The position numbers were made by a program, and so were the translations under genes. A stretch of 31,258 nt of DNA from a bacterium (GTDB lineage: Bacteria > Eremiobacterota > Eremiobacteria > Baltobacterales > Baltobacteraceae), in assembly GCA_021782295.1 (NCBI GenBank), contig JAJXVC010000004.1, positions 1 to 31,258 of the forward strand, in the 5' to 3' direction. The notes under the pieces are model-generated. The model was not told where the DNA came from. It saw nothing but the letters and a program-made list of their open reading frames with translations, and ran no database searches. Position 1 is the first letter of the stretch; every line of letters starts with the position of its first letter. Of the stretch, positions 22,916-31,258 are shown in pieces.

Positions 22916-24010
22916 ATGCCGCACAGCACCATCGAAATCACCCCACAAAGCAATATTCGCGACGTCGTCGCAGCACTGCCGATTGCCGCCGACGTCCTCA
23001 CCACCTTCGGGCTCGGCTGCTCGGGGTGCGGCGTTAGCAAATACGAAACCATCGCGCAGGGCGCGGCCGCGCACGGCCTTCGCGTCGAACCGATTATTGC
23101 CGCCCTCGCACAGGCTCGCCTCTCGGGCTTCGTTCCTCTCGTCGCCAACGAAGATCGCACCCCGCACCGTCGTGCGCCGGGGAGCTTTACCGGGCGCGCA
23201 AAAATCGCGCATGTTGTTCCGATTATGTCGGGGAAGGGCGGCGTCGGAAAATCGCTCGTCACCGCGTTGATCGCTCTTGGGTTGCGACGCCGCAATCTGC
23301 GCGTCGGCATCCTCGACGGAGATATTACCGGCCCCTCGATTCCGAAACTCTTCGGGCTGCGCGAGCCGTTGGCGATTGAAGCCGATCCCAACGCACCGAA
23401 AACACCGCAAGGGAATCCGCAACCGTTGATGGTGCCGGCGCTTACACGTAGCGCGATCGAGATCGTTAGTTCGAATCTTTTAACCGACAAGGAAGATACC
23501 GCGATGATCTGGCGCGGTCCGATCGTTAGTGGCGTCATCCGACAATTTTACGAACAGGTGCTCTGGAGCGATCTCGACATCTTGCTCATCGATCTCCCTC
23601 CCGGCACCTCCGACGCTCCGTTGACGGTATTGCAATCGCTGCCGATCGACGGTGTCGTACTCGTCACGATGCCGCAGGCTCTCGCAACGATGATCGTGCG
23701 CAAAGCGGCAAACCTTATCCATCAGTTGAAGAAGCCGATTCTCGGCATCGTCGAAAACATGTCGTATTTCGTGGCACCAGATACCGGTGTGCGCTACGAC
23801 GTCTTTGGCCCATCGTATGCAACCCGCGTTGCCGAGTTAGCCGGTGCACCGGTTCTCGCATCACTTCCGATCGATCCGAAGAAGGCGATGCTCGCCGACG
23901 GAGGGCGCGTCGAAGAGATCGACGATCAGCTCTGCGACGAACTCGCAGCGCGACTCCTCGATGCGCTCGCCGCGCATCCGAAACCCAAGGAAACGATCTC
24001 GATTATCTAA
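22916..24010 (+). CDS. mrp: Mrp/ApbC-type P-loop ATPase with N-terminal DUF1858 domain
   Basis: 364 residues. Residues 8-66 form a DUF1858-like helical domain with GLGCSGCG (C35, C38). Residues 100-360 are an Mrp/NBP35 ATPase: deviant Walker A MSGKGGVGKS (104-113), DGDITGPSIPKLFG, LIDLPPGTSDAPLT and VENMSYF. Mrp proteins carry and transfer Fe-S clusters, usually through a C-terminal CxxC directly after MSYF; here that site reads FVAPDTG (A287-T290) with no Cys. The CSGC of the N-terminal domain may supply cluster ligands instead. It is cytosolic. The gene is followed after four bases by the M48 protease and is divergent from hemL. ATPase family is certain; the cluster role is inferred. Confidence 0.9.
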   Translation: MPHSTIEITPQSNIRDVVAALPIAADVLTTFGLGCSGCGVSKYETIAQGAAAHGLRVEPIIAALAQARLSGFVPLVANEDRTPHRRAPGSFTGRAKIAHVVPIMSGKGGVGKSLVTALIALGLRRRNLRVGILDGDITGPSIPKLFGLREPLAIEADPNAPKTPQGNPQPLMVPALTRSAIEIVSSNLLTDKEDTAMIWRGPIVSGVIRQFYEQVLWSDLDILLIDLPPGTSDAPLTVLQSLPIDGVVLVTMPQALATMIVRKAANLIHQLKKPILGIVENMSYFVAPDTGVRYDVFGPSYATRVAELAGAPVLASLPIDPKKAMLADGGRVEEIDDQLCDELAARLLDALAAHPKPKETISII

Positions 24011-24014
24011 CGTC

Positions 24015-25214
24015 ATGAAGCAACGACGACTCGCCGCTCTGCTCGTCGGCGCCGCCGGCCTCGGTTATGTGCTGTGGCGCGCGCGGCAGGGCCGCGCCGA
24101 GTTGCTCTCGCCGACGCCGCCTGGCGAGCGCGATGTCGCTCGTTACGCAAGCGAACGCCGGGCGCTCGCCGTCGTCGGCACGCTGCGCGCGCTCGCGCAG
24201 TCGTGGGCACTGCCGGAGAGCCCACTTGCCGATCTGCTCGACCGCATCGCAACGAAGGCGCCGCCGTGGCTTGCTCCGGCGGTATTCGCCGCTCCAACGA
24301 CGGCGGTGGGCGCACTCTTGGAGATTCCGGTCGATTACATCGAAGGCTATACCACCGAACGACGCTACGGATTGACCGATCAGTTGCCGAAAGCGTGGCT
24401 GGCCGAGCAATTGAAGGGCGTCGCTCTCGCGACCGCGCTCTCGGCGATCCTCGCGACGATCGGCGGCGCGGTCATCCGCCGCACGGGACGCAATTGGCCG
24501 CTCGTCGGCGCGGCGCTCGCGTTTCCGTTGCTTGCGCTCGGCAATATCGTCGTTCCGCTCTATATTCTTCCGCTCTTCAACCGTTTCGAACCGGTCGAAG
24601 GAGCGATCGAGCAGCGCTTACGCAGCCTCGCGACACGTTACGGGTGCGGCAATGCCGAGATTCTCAAGATGAACATGAGCGCCCAAACGACGAAGGCGAA
24701 CGCATTCGTCATCGGCATCGGCAGCACGCACCGCATCGTCATCGGCGATACGCTGCTCGAAAACTTCACCCCCGATGAGATTGAATTCGTCGTCGCGCAC
24801 GAACTCGGGCACTACGTTGAACACGATACCTATCGTTTGATGACGGCGGCGGAAGCGTTGGTGACGTTCGCGCTCCTCTTCGCCGCAATGCTCCCGGAGA
24901 ATCGTGAGAGCGCCTTGCGCGAGCGTCCGATCTTCCTCGCTCGCATCTCCGCGCGTGTCGCGCTCGCCTCGGCGGCGTTGCGACCGTTCGTTCTTAAACT
25001 CACGCGCGATCGCGAGCGCGCAGCGGATCGCTTTGCGGTTGCCGCGACGGGCGCTCCGGCGTGGGGCATTGCGGCTTTCGAGCGACTTGCCGCGCAGAAT
25101 CTCGCCGAGTCGGAATCGCCGCGTTGGTACGAGATCCTCTTCGCATCACACCCGAGCCTGCGCGAGCGTATCGATACGCTTCATCGCGCCGCCGAGGAGA
25201 GCGCCGCTCCTTAA
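24015..25214 (+). CDS. M48 (Ste24-like) membrane zinc metalloprotease
   Basis: 399 residues. The HExxH motif AHELGHYVEHD is at 261-271, with the third ligand probably in RDRERAADRFA near 335-345. Upstream, VDYIEGYTTERRYGLTDQ (about 106-123) matches the conserved N-terminal signature of Ste24/CAAX prenyl protease 1. Hydrophobic segments near 8-20, 95-115, 135-155, 163-187 and 275-295 make it an inner-membrane protein with the active site near the membrane. Bacterial members act in membrane-protein quality control. The ATG at 24015 is four bases after the mrp stop, so the two are probably cotranscribed. It converges with folK-folE2 at a GC-rich palindrome. The substrate is unknown. Confidence 0.88.
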   Translation: MKQRRLAALLVGAAGLGYVLWRARQGRAELLSPTPPGERDVARYASERRALAVVGTLRALAQSWALPESPLADLLDRIATKAPPWLAPAVFAAPTTAVGALLEIPVDYIEGYTTERRYGLTDQLPKAWLAEQLKGVALATALSAILATIGGAVIRRTGRNWPLVGAALAFPLLALGNIVVPLYILPLFNRFEPVEGAIEQRLRSLATRYGCGNAEILKMNMSAQTTKANAFVIGIGSTHRIVIGDTLLENFTPDEIEFVVAHELGHYVEHDTYRLMTAAEALVTFALLFAAMLPENRESALRERPIFLARISARVALASAALRPFVLKLTRDRERAADRFAVAATGAPAWGIAAFERLAAQNLAESESPRWYEILFASHPSLRERIDTLHRAAEESAAP

Positions 25215-25215
25215 C

Positions 25216-25229
25216 GCGCGCTAGCGCGC
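25216..25229. other. 14-bp GC-rich perfect palindrome between convergent genes
   Basis: GCGCGCTAGCGCGC is its own reverse complement, is centred on the CTAG that contains the folK-folE2 stop codon, and lies 1 base after the M48 stop. It could act as a hairpin that ends both transcripts, although no T-tract is present. Small palindromes occur by chance in GC-rich DNA. Confidence 0.35.
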
Positions 25230-26681
25230 CGCATCGACGATTCGCGAGTTCCGCGTTCCCAACCAAGTTGCAAGATCGGTCTTTGCCGTCACGTAGGTTC
25301 CGCCGGCGAGTTCGTGGCGAAACTCTCCAAACGTCCCAAAAGCTTCGGCAAACGCATCGTGCTTGTGAATCGATTCATCGTTCACCTGGCTCGCAAACAA
25401 GAACGCGTCGTCGCCGAAATCGGCGTAGAAATCGAGTGCCCGTGCCAGAATACCGCGCACGACATCTTCGACGAATTTCGGATTGTGATGGGCTTTATTG
25501 ACGATAAAGAACTCGTCGGGTCGTTTGAGGAGATCGTAGGTCTCCGAGGACATCGACGACTCGACGATCTCGACTAAATCCTCTGCTCGGATCGCCTCGC
25601 CGCGCCGGTCGGTCGTGCCGATGAGCACGCTGCCGCGCCCCCGCTGGTTGTGCGTTGCCCCGGGAAGCGCATCGAGCGCGCGCTCCGCCTCTTCTGCCGA
25701 AAATCCGGCCTCGAGCAGTTCGCGGTGCGAGTGTTCGCGCACCATCTGCTGTGCGCACGGGCAGGCCGTCATTCCCTCCGCCTCGACCCCCACGGCATGG
25801 CGCGTCGTTTCGCTATCGGCATGGGCGATGCCGACGAGCGCGTAGGTCTCAACGCCGCGCTTCCCGCTGACGGGCGTCCATCGCTCGAGCCCGAACTCGG
25901 CGCGAATTTTCACGTCGGCGCGTACGGCACGCTGCGTATGAACGACGCGCTGCGCGATGCGTTCGCCCAAGCGTTCGATTCGCGCCGGCATATCGCTATC
26001 GGCGAGAACGTCAAGCAACGTCTCCTCGAGAATCTCCGAGAAGCGTGACATGTGCACCCCCGCTTTGTCGGGGGCGAGATCGGCGACCATCGAAAATTCC
26101 GCATTATAAACGCGCGGATCGCCATCGACGTCGAGATGAATCACGCGTTTGACGCGCGCCACGCCGACGCGATTGAGCGAGAGACGAACCTCCGGCTCCT
26201 CTTCTTGCCTATTCGAGAGAAAGTGTAGCGAACGCTCGAGCCGGCGCACGCCGTTGCTGCCGTGCGATGCAACGAGCTCGCGCAGAAGCCGACCGCTGGT
26301 CATGTCGCGCAGGTCGGGCGCGATCTCCGCTAACGGAAGCAGATCGAAGATGCGCTCGGCGATATCGGGACGCACGTTTCCCTGCGCTACCGTAATATCG
26401 ATATCGATCGCGCGCGCGGCGAGCGGTTCGTGCCCGGCGCGCCCTACGGAGCGTTCCACTCCGCCTGCGTAGAGAATAAAGTCGTCGATATCGAGCGGCC
26501 CACGAATCTCGGCAGCCACGTTTAAGAACGCCGGGCCCTGCGCGCCGTTCGCCGGCGCACTTTCGTAAAAACCGGAGAGCGCGAGCACCTCGACGCGCGT
26601 GCGGAGGCGCTGCAAGGCGCTGAGTATATTCGCCTGTCGGTCGCCGAGGTTCGAACCGAGACTGATGTGGAACTGGTACAC
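25221..26681 (-). CDS. Bifunctional HPPK (FolK) - GTP cyclohydrolase FolE2 fusion
   Basis: 486 residues joining two folate-pathway enzymes. Residues 1 to about 165 are FolK (6-hydroxymethyl-dihydropterin pyrophosphokinase): SLGSNLGDRQ, FYESAPANGAQGPAFLN and RAIDIDIT, which carries the Mg-binding aspartates. From about 175 to the end is FolE2, the zinc/Mn GTP cyclohydrolase IB: VHLDVDGDP-type start, AGVHMSRF, GMTACPCAQQM (the metal Cys), ATHNQRGRGSV, SSETYDLLKRPDEFFIV. FolE2 makes dihydroneopterin triphosphate from GTP and FolK acts several steps later, so the fusion joins non-consecutive steps. No stop or frameshift lies between the parts. The GTG at 26681 is chosen at the FolK domain edge; a longer reading would run antisense into manA. 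Divergent from manA across 81 bases. Confidence 0.88.
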   Translation of the reverse strand: MYQFHISLGSNLGDRQANILSALQRLRTRVEVLALSGFYESAPANGAQGPAFLNVAAEIRGPLDIDDFILYAGGVERSVGRAGHEPLAARAIDIDITVAQGNVRPDIAERIFDLLPLAEIAPDLRDMTSGRLLRELVASHGSNGVRRLERSLHFLSNRQEEEPEVRLSLNRVGVARVKRVIHLDVDGDPRVYNAEFSMVADLAPDKAGVHMSRFSEILEETLLDVLADSDMPARIERLGERIAQRVVHTQRAVRADVKIRAEFGLERWTPVSGKRGVETYALVGIAHADSETTRHAVGVEAEGMTACPCAQQMVREHSHRELLEAGFSAEEAERALDALPGATHNQRGRGSVLIGTTDRRGEAIRAEDLVEIVESSMSSETYDLLKRPDEFFIVNKAHHNPKFVEDVVRGILARALDFYADFGDDAFLFASQVNDESIHKHDAFAEAFGTFGEFRHELAGGTYVTAKTDLATWLGTRNSRIVDAAR

Positions 26682-26762
26682 GCTCTCTCGTTTCCGGCCC
26701 GCCCCATGCGTTCCCCGCAGCGCTTGCCAGGACACCGCTCTCCTTCGCGAAAAACAGCCGCC

Positions 26763-27842
26763 ATGGCCGACCTCTCGACGAACGTAGCACTGATGCCCTT
26801 TCGCCTCGACCCCGTCCTGACGCCCGCAATATGGGGCGGGAGCGCACTCGTGCGCCTCTTCGGCAAGCATGGTGACCCAAACGAGCGGATCGGTGAGTCA
26901 TGGGAGTGTTGGGAGGGAAGCCGCGTCGTCGATACCCCGCTCGCAGGAAGCACCCTGGCATCGCTCCGGGCGAGCCTGGGCGCGCGTCTGATGGGCACGC
27001 TCGACGTCGAGCGCGTCTTTCCGATTCTCACGAAATTTATCGACGCCCGCGATTGGCTCTCGGTTCAGGTGCATCCGACCGATGCATACGCCCAACGTGT
27101 CGAACGACAACCATTCGGCAAGACGGAGTGCTGGTACGTTTTGCATGCGGAGCCGAACGCGGAGATCGTTCTCGGGTGGACGCGCGATACGTCGCGCGAA
27201 GAATACGAACGGCGCGTTGCGGATGGAACGCTCGGTGAGATTCTGCGCCGCGTACCGGTGAAGACCGGCGACACGTTTTACTTACCGTCGGGCACGCTCC
27301 ATGCGATCGGCCCCGGTATCGTCGTCTATGAAACGCAGCAAACCAGCGATCTCACCTACCGCATCTTCGATTGGAATCGACTCGGCAACGATGGAAAACC
27401 GCGCGAGTTGCACGTCGCGAAGGCCGGTGATGTGCTCGATTATCGCGCCGGCACCACCGGAGCCCTCACGACGATCACCTATCCCTGGCAAGGCTGCTCG
27501 CGCACCGCACTGATCTCCGATGAAAACTTTACCGTCGAACGACTCGCGCTCGTCGGCGGTGCGACGACAACGCTGCTCACCGACGCCCTTCCGGCAATCG
27601 TCACCGCACTCGACGGCAGCCTCGAAATTGCCCACGAGAGCGGCGCGTTACGCCTCGCTCCCTATCAGAGTGCGCTGATTCCCGCAGAGCTCGATTCGGT
27701 AACCATCAGCAACAGCGATGCCACCGAATTTCTCTGCGTCGTCCCGACGCTCGCCGAACGCCTCGGTACGCGCATGCATCAGGCCGGCATCGTCGATCGC
27801 GCGATCGACGACTTTCTCACACAATTTTCCGGCAACAACTAG
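26763..27842 (+). CDS. manA: Mannose-6-phosphate isomerase, type I
   Basis: Interconverts fructose-6-phosphate and mannose-6-phosphate, feeding mannose-containing glycans. The 359 residues carry the zinc ligands Q102 and H104 in VQVHPTD, E122 in GKTECWY, and H180 in LPSGTLHAIG, with the first cupin start FRLDPVLTPAIWGGSAL. The C-terminal part is a second, shorter cupin domain. ATG 26763 and ATG 26793 are both possible starts; neither has a strong ribosome site, and 26793 lies nearer the domain edge. It opens a plus-strand run with lysA, dacB and msrA; the lysA start is 12 bases after its stop. Cytosolic. Confidence 0.9.
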   Translation: MADLSTNVALMPFRLDPVLTPAIWGGSALVRLFGKHGDPNERIGESWECWEGSRVVDTPLAGSTLASLRASLGARLMGTLDVERVFPILTKFIDARDWLSVQVHPTDAYAQRVERQPFGKTECWYVLHAEPNAEIVLGWTRDTSREEYERRVADGTLGEILRRVPVKTGDTFYLPSGTLHAIGPGIVVYETQQTSDLTYRIFDWNRLGNDGKPRELHVAKAGDVLDYRAGTTGALTTITYPWQGCSRTALISDENFTVERLALVGGATTTLLTDALPAIVTALDGSLEIAHESGALRLAPYQSALIPAELDSVTISNSDATEFLCVVPTLAERLGTRMHQAGIVDRAIDDFLTQFSGNN

Positions 27843-27854
27843 AGACGCAACGGA

Positions 27855-29051
27855 ATGAACGTCGCACTTGCGCTCGCGCAGCGTTTCGGAACGCCGTTGG
27901 TGATCTACGACCTCGATAAACTCGACGCGTCGATCGCGCGCATCGTCGCGGCGGCAAAAACGTACGACATCGAGGTATCGTACGCCGGCAAAGCATTTCT
28001 CTGCGTCGCTTTTGCCCGCTACCTCCACGAGCGGGGGATCGGCATCGACGTCAGTTCGCTCGGCGAATTCGAAACCGCGCGCCGAGCCGATATTCCGTCG
28101 GAATCGCTCACCTTGCACGGGTGCATGAAGAGCGATGCCGAGATATCGCTCGTCGTCGATGGCTTCGTCGGCCGCTCGGTCGTCGACGGCTGCGAGGAAC
28201 TCGCGCGCACGATCGAGCGATCCTCATCTCAACAACCCGCTCCGATCCTTCTCCGGCTCAACACCGGGGTCGCCGCTTCGACGCACGCCGCGATTCGCAC
28301 CGCCGGAGAGGCGAGTAAATTCGGCATTACCGCGGATGCCGAACCGGAAGCGCTCGCACTTTTGCGCAACGCCGCAGGCCGCGTGCGTTTCCTCGGACTC
28401 CACGCGCACCTTGGATCGCAGATCGACGAGCGATCCGCGTTCATCGCTCACGCCCTGGCACTCGTCGATGCCGCCGCTCGCTTCGCCGAGGCCGGTTTCC
28501 CGGTCGGGAACCTGATTCTGGGCGGCGGATTCGTCGGCGATCCGGAGCCGATCTTGGCGGAATGCCTTCCCGCGATGCGCGAGCGCGCCTCGCAGCGAGG
28601 CATTCCGTTCCCTTCGATCGGCATCGAACCGGGGCGCGCGATCGCTGCAGCTGCGGGGATGACGATTCTGCGCATCGGTGCGGTAAAGCGTACGTCGCAA
28701 AAACGTATCGTAATCTGCGACGGCGGCCTCTACGAAAATCCACGCCCGGCACTCTATGGAGCGACGCATCCACTGCGCGTTCTTACGAACGCCGACGAAG
28801 CAACCGAACCGACGCTTCTTTGCGGACGGAGCTGCGAAAGTGACGAACTCGGCACCTACGACCTTCCGCGTTCGTTAGCGGCAGGTGATGCAATTGCACT
28901 TCTTGATACCGGAGCATACACGGTGAGCATGGCAAGTACGTATAACCGATTTGCGCGCCCCGCCGTCGTCGCCATGCGCGGTGACGATGCGGTCCTCTGG
29001 ATGCGCGCCGAATCGCTCGATGAAACGGTTGCGCGCGATGTTCGGCCGTAG
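27855..29051 (+). CDS. lysA: Diaminopimelate decarboxylase
   Basis: Decarboxylates meso-diaminopimelate to lysine in a fold-type III PLP enzyme. PLP lysine K46 is in VSYAGKAF; HAHLGSQI, LGGGFVGD and IEPGRAIAA bind the phosphate; GRSCESDELG supplies the partner-subunit Cys; GAYTVSMASTYN is the C-terminal Tyr segment. 398 residues is slightly short of typical LysA (about 420). A D-ornithine/arginine-type decarboxylase of the same fold is the main alternative, but CESDELG and the neighbouring carboxypeptidase favour LysA. The 3' end overlaps the start of dacB, which links lysine/peptidoglycan precursor supply with wall remodelling. Confidence 0.86.
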   Translation: MNVALALAQRFGTPLVIYDLDKLDASIARIVAAAKTYDIEVSYAGKAFLCVAFARYLHERGIGIDVSSLGEFETARRADIPSESLTLHGCMKSDAEISLVVDGFVGRSVVDGCEELARTIERSSSQQPAPILLRLNTGVAASTHAAIRTAGEASKFGITADAEPEALALLRNAAGRVRFLGLHAHLGSQIDERSAFIAHALALVDAAARFAEAGFPVGNLILGGGFVGDPEPILAECLPAMRERASQRGIPFPSIGIEPGRAIAAAAGMTILRIGAVKRTSQKRIVICDGGLYENPRPALYGATHPLRVLTNADEATEPTLLCGRSCESDELGTYDLPRSLAAGDAIALLDTGAYTVSMASTYNRFARPAVVAMRGDDAVLWMRAESLDETVARDVRP

Positions 29052-30507
29052 AACGCTCGGCGCATTCGCTCTTGCGCTAGCGCTCTTCGCACCGATCGCC
29101 TCCGCCGCCGCTACACCCGCGGCCTCGCCCCCGTCGGTACGTTTCTCCGCTGCGACGGTAGCGAATCTTCGCGTGCGCATCGCGGCGATTCTCCGCGCCG
29201 CTCGGAGCGGCGAGCTTCGCGGAGCGAACGTTGCATTTCTCGCGATCGACGCGAAACGCGGAACGTTGATCGATGCGGTGCATCCCGATGGCGATTTTAT
29301 TCCCGCCTCGACGTTTAAGCTCGTCGTCGGTTCGGCAACTCTCGATCGTTTCGGCCCTGACGAACGCTTCGTTACGACGCTCTCGACCGACGGAGCGCGC
29401 GAGGGAACCGCCTTGCACGGAGACCTGATTCTCCGCGGCGGCGGCGACCCGACGCTCGATGGAAAGGCGCTGCGCGAGGCGGCGCGCGCGATCGCGCGAA
29501 CGGGGATCACGCGCGTCGACGGCTCGCTCCTGCTCGACGACACCGCCTTCCGCTTCCCGAGCGAACTCTATCGCCCGGGATGGGCATGGGACGATCTCAC
29601 CTACGGCTACGGCGCGCCGACCAGCGCGCTGTCGTTCGATGAAAACGCGCTGCATATCACCGTCGCGCCGGGGCCGCATCCGGGTTCAGCGGTGGCACTC
29701 TCGGTCTCGCCGGAGACACCATCGTTGCAGATCGACAACCGAGCGATCACCGGATCGAGTGAGGCGACGGACACGATCGATGCGATGCGTCCGTGGAACG
29801 ACCCGAATGTCGTGCGAATCTTCGGCGTCATTCCTCAGGGTGCGAGTAGCCCCGATCGCTTTCGCGTCGCCGTCGAGAATCCGCAGGCATTCATCGGCGA
29901 TGCATTCCTCGCCGATCTCGAAGCGAACGGCATTGCGGTTGCAGCGGGCATGCGCACCGGCGCATTGCCGCCGCAAGCAACGACGATCTGGCAGCATCGC
30001 TCGCCGCCGCTCTCGACCATGCTCGCCCGCATGTGGCAACCGAGCGATAATTTTATCGCCGAGATGCTCTTTCGCCATCTCGGCGGAGCGCGTCCGGAAC
30101 GCGCGTGGCTCCGCAGCGTCGGCATCGACCCGCAAACGCTCACCATCGTCGACGGATCGGGGCTCTCCGCATACGACCGCATCACGCCGCGAGCGCTCGT
30201 ACGCATCTTGCAGTACGACCGGGCGCCGCAACGCAAGGCGATCGTCGAAGCGGCACTCCCGCTCTCCGGGGTGCGCGGGACGCTCAAGGGACGATTCACC
30301 GACCCCGTTCTCCGCGGCAACGTCAACGCCAAGACCGGAAGCGTCAATCACGTACGCACGCTCGCCGGTTACCTCTTCACGCAACGACACGGCACCGTCA
30401 CCTTCGCGCTCCTCGTCAACAACTGGATGGACAGCGGCCCCGGGGCGATGAAGCGACTCGATGTGGTGCGAGGGGCGATTCTCCGCGCAATCGTTACCGC
30501 GCCGTAG
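29020..30507 (+). CDS. dacB: D-alanyl-D-alanine carboxypeptidase/endopeptidase (PBP4/DacB family)
   Basis: Secreted or periplasmic serine peptidase that trims and cleaves peptidoglycan peptides. The 495 residues begin with a basic signal sequence [11 protein letters not shown] and a hydrophobic run ending ASAAA near 31. Penicillin-binding motifs: SxxK as ASTFK with S97 and K100, SxN as PSDN, and KTGS near the C-terminus, with the PBP4 insertion between SxxK and SxN. ATG at 29020 gives the better signal peptide; ATG at 29038 is an alternative. Either way the start lies inside lysA (32- or 14-nt overlap), so translation is probably coupled. A 46-base gap separates it from msrA. Confidence 0.92.
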   Translation: MKRLRAMFGRRTLGAFALALALFAPIASAAATPAASPPSVRFSAATVANLRVRIAAILRAARSGELRGANVAFLAIDAKRGTLIDAVHPDGDFIPASTFKLVVGSATLDRFGPDERFVTTLSTDGAREGTALHGDLILRGGGDPTLDGKALREAARAIARTGITRVDGSLLLDDTAFRFPSELYRPGWAWDDLTYGYGAPTSALSFDENALHITVAPGPHPGSAVALSVSPETPSLQIDNRAITGSSEATDTIDAMRPWNDPNVVRIFGVIPQGASSPDRFRVAVENPQAFIGDAFLADLEANGIAVAAGMRTGALPPQATTIWQHRSPPLSTMLARMWQPSDNFIAEMLFRHLGGARPERAWLRSVGIDPQTLTIVDGSGLSAYDRITPRALVRILQYDRAPQRKAIVEAALPLSGVRGTLKGRFTDPVLRGNVNAKTGSVNHVRTLAGYLFTQRHGTVTFALLVNNWMDSGPGAMKRLDVVRGAILRAIVTAP

Positions 30508-30553
30508 ATTTCGTCGAATCCAAGTGCTTCCCGACAGCGTTATACTCGGTGAT

Positions 30554-31027
30554 ATGACTGAGAAAGCGATCTTTGCAGCCGGGTGCTTCTGGGGCGTCGA
30601 GGCCGGATTTCTTCAGGTTCCCGGCGTCCTCGATGTCACCAGCGGCTATATCGGCGGCCATACCAAACACCCGACCTATCGCGAAGTCTGCGCGCACGGG
30701 ACGGGGCATGCCGAGGCAGTCGAGGTACTTTTCGATCCGTCGAAGGTGCGTTACGACGATCTCGTCGCCTACTTCTGGCGGATGCACGACCCCACGCAGG
30801 TGAATCGGCAAGGGCCCGATATCGGCTCGCAATATCGCTCCGCAATCTTCGTGTCTTCGCCGGAGCAACGCCAGATCGCCGAAGCATCGAAACGCGCGGC
30901 TCAAGCTTCTTTCTCAACACCGATCGCGACCGAGATCGTCGACGCAACGACGTTTTGGCCCGCCGAGGAGTACCATCAACGGTATTTCGAACGCAACGCC
31001 ATCGCTTGTCACGTTCCAGCGCCATAG
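30554..31027 (+). CDS. msrA: Peptide-methionine (S)-S-oxide reductase
   Basis: Repairs oxidised methionine using thioredoxin. 157 residues with the catalytic motif AAGCFWGVE (C11), the substrate-pocket [12 protein letters not shown], the conserved [19 protein letters not shown] and [12 protein letters not shown]. The length is that of the minimal MsrA without an MsrB domain. The upstream bases have no ribosome site; TATACT at 30541-30546 ends eight bases before the ATG, so a leaderless message is possible. It ends nine bases before the convergent SemiSWEET stop. Confidence 0.95.
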   Translation: MTEKAIFAAGCFWGVEAGFLQVPGVLDVTSGYIGGHTKHPTYREVCAHGTGHAEAVEVLFDPSKVRYDDLVAYFWRMHDPTQVNRQGPDIGSQYRSAIFVSSPEQRQIAEASKRAAQASFSTPIATEIVDATTFWPAEEYHQRYFERNAIACHVPAP

Positions 31028-31036
31028 CGCGCCGCG

Positions 31037-31258
31037 TTACTCTGCAGTTCGGCGACGGTCGTGCGCGATTTTCAAGACGAGAATCGTACAATTGAGCGCC
31101 AACGTCACGGCATTGGTCACGAGGATCGGCAGCGAGTGCAACGCAATGCCGTACCAGACCCAGAGCGAAATACCGATAATAAAAAACGAGAGCGCTCCGT
31201 AAGAGAGATCCCCTGCACTTCGACGCTTGAGAATGCGCAGCATCTGCGGCATAAACGA
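31037..31258 (-). CDS. SemiSWEET/MtN3-like sugar transporter (5' end beyond window)
   Basis: A three-helix PQ-loop protein that dimerises to move sugars across the inner membrane. The visible 73 residues include MPQMLRILKRRSAGDLS, the PQ-loop after helix 1, then two helices (SYGALSFFIIGISLWVWYGI and SLPILVTNAVTLALNC) and a basic tail. The frame is open at the window edge, and SemiSWEETs usually have about 15 more residues of helix 1 before the PQ motif, so the Met at 31252 is unlikely to be the real start. Function is by family; specificity is unknown. Confidence 0.75.
   Translation of the reverse strand, partial: SFMPQMLRILKRRSAGDLSYGALSFFIIGISLWVWYGIALHSLPILVTNAVTLALNCTILVLKIAHDRRRTAE

Overview
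The window is a densely packed, GC-rich bacterial chromosome segment. It has many 4-nt start/stop overlaps (ATGA, GTGA and an unusual ATAG), convergent genes whose stop codons overlap, and no RNA genes, insertion sequences, phage genes or CRISPR arrays that I can see. The content is aerobic and diderm-compatible: a CoA-thioester aromatic/fatty-acid pathway, a lipobox lipoprotein and a PBP4-type carboxypeptidase. The style (small overlapping operons, an ABC-2 exporter with paired 264-aa permeases, a Lys/Arg/Ala-rich histone-like protein) suggests a poorly sampled environmental phylum. Candidatus Eremiobacterota (WPS-2) or a neighbouring Terrabacteria-type lineage is a low-confidence guess.

Left part (1-9073): two divergent and convergent blocks built around aromatic-CoA catabolism. 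An enoyl-CoA hydratase (cut by the left edge) and a compact BoxB/PaaA-type di-iron oxygenase lie on the minus strand. Facing away from them is a PaaX-family regulator, coupled to a cation/proton antiporter and followed by a small lipoprotein. A second minus-strand operon encodes a double-domain 3-hydroxyacyl-CoA dehydrogenase (PaaH-like), a 3-oxoadipyl-CoA thiolase (PaaJ/PcaF-like) and an aldehyde dehydrogenase, each overlapping the next by 4 nt. Together they could carry out ring epoxidation, hydration/isomerisation, semialdehyde oxidation, beta-oxidation and thiolysis. No reductase, ligase or separate ring hydrolase is seen here.

Middle (9126-15530): a Nudix hydrolase, then a minus-strand run of four overlapping genes: a YjfB-like 51-residue peptide, a secreted protein, an Lhr-type helicase with no conventional start codon, and a PdeM-type phosphoesterase. 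A small membrane protein and an alpha/beta hydrolase follow. The histone-like gene comes next, with a recognisable promoter and a strong intrinsic terminator.

Centre right (15562-21500): an ABC-2 exporter operon in which a gamma-carbonic-anhydrase-like protein lacking the zinc histidines is embedded by overlaps on both sides. Then come a cyclophilin whose frame continues upstream into a GIY-YIG domain, a secreted M28 peptidase, and a gene-free stretch of about 400 bases rich in short dispersed-type repeats.

Right part (21505-31258): a HemL-like aminomutase, an Mrp-type P-loop ATPase with an N-terminal DUF1858 domain, an M48 (Ste24-like) protease, a FolK-FolE2 fusion for folate or pterin synthesis, and a plus-strand run manA-lysA-dacB-msrA. 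The N-terminally cut SemiSWEET gene lies on the minus strand at the right edge. All identifications come from reading motifs; no database search was run.
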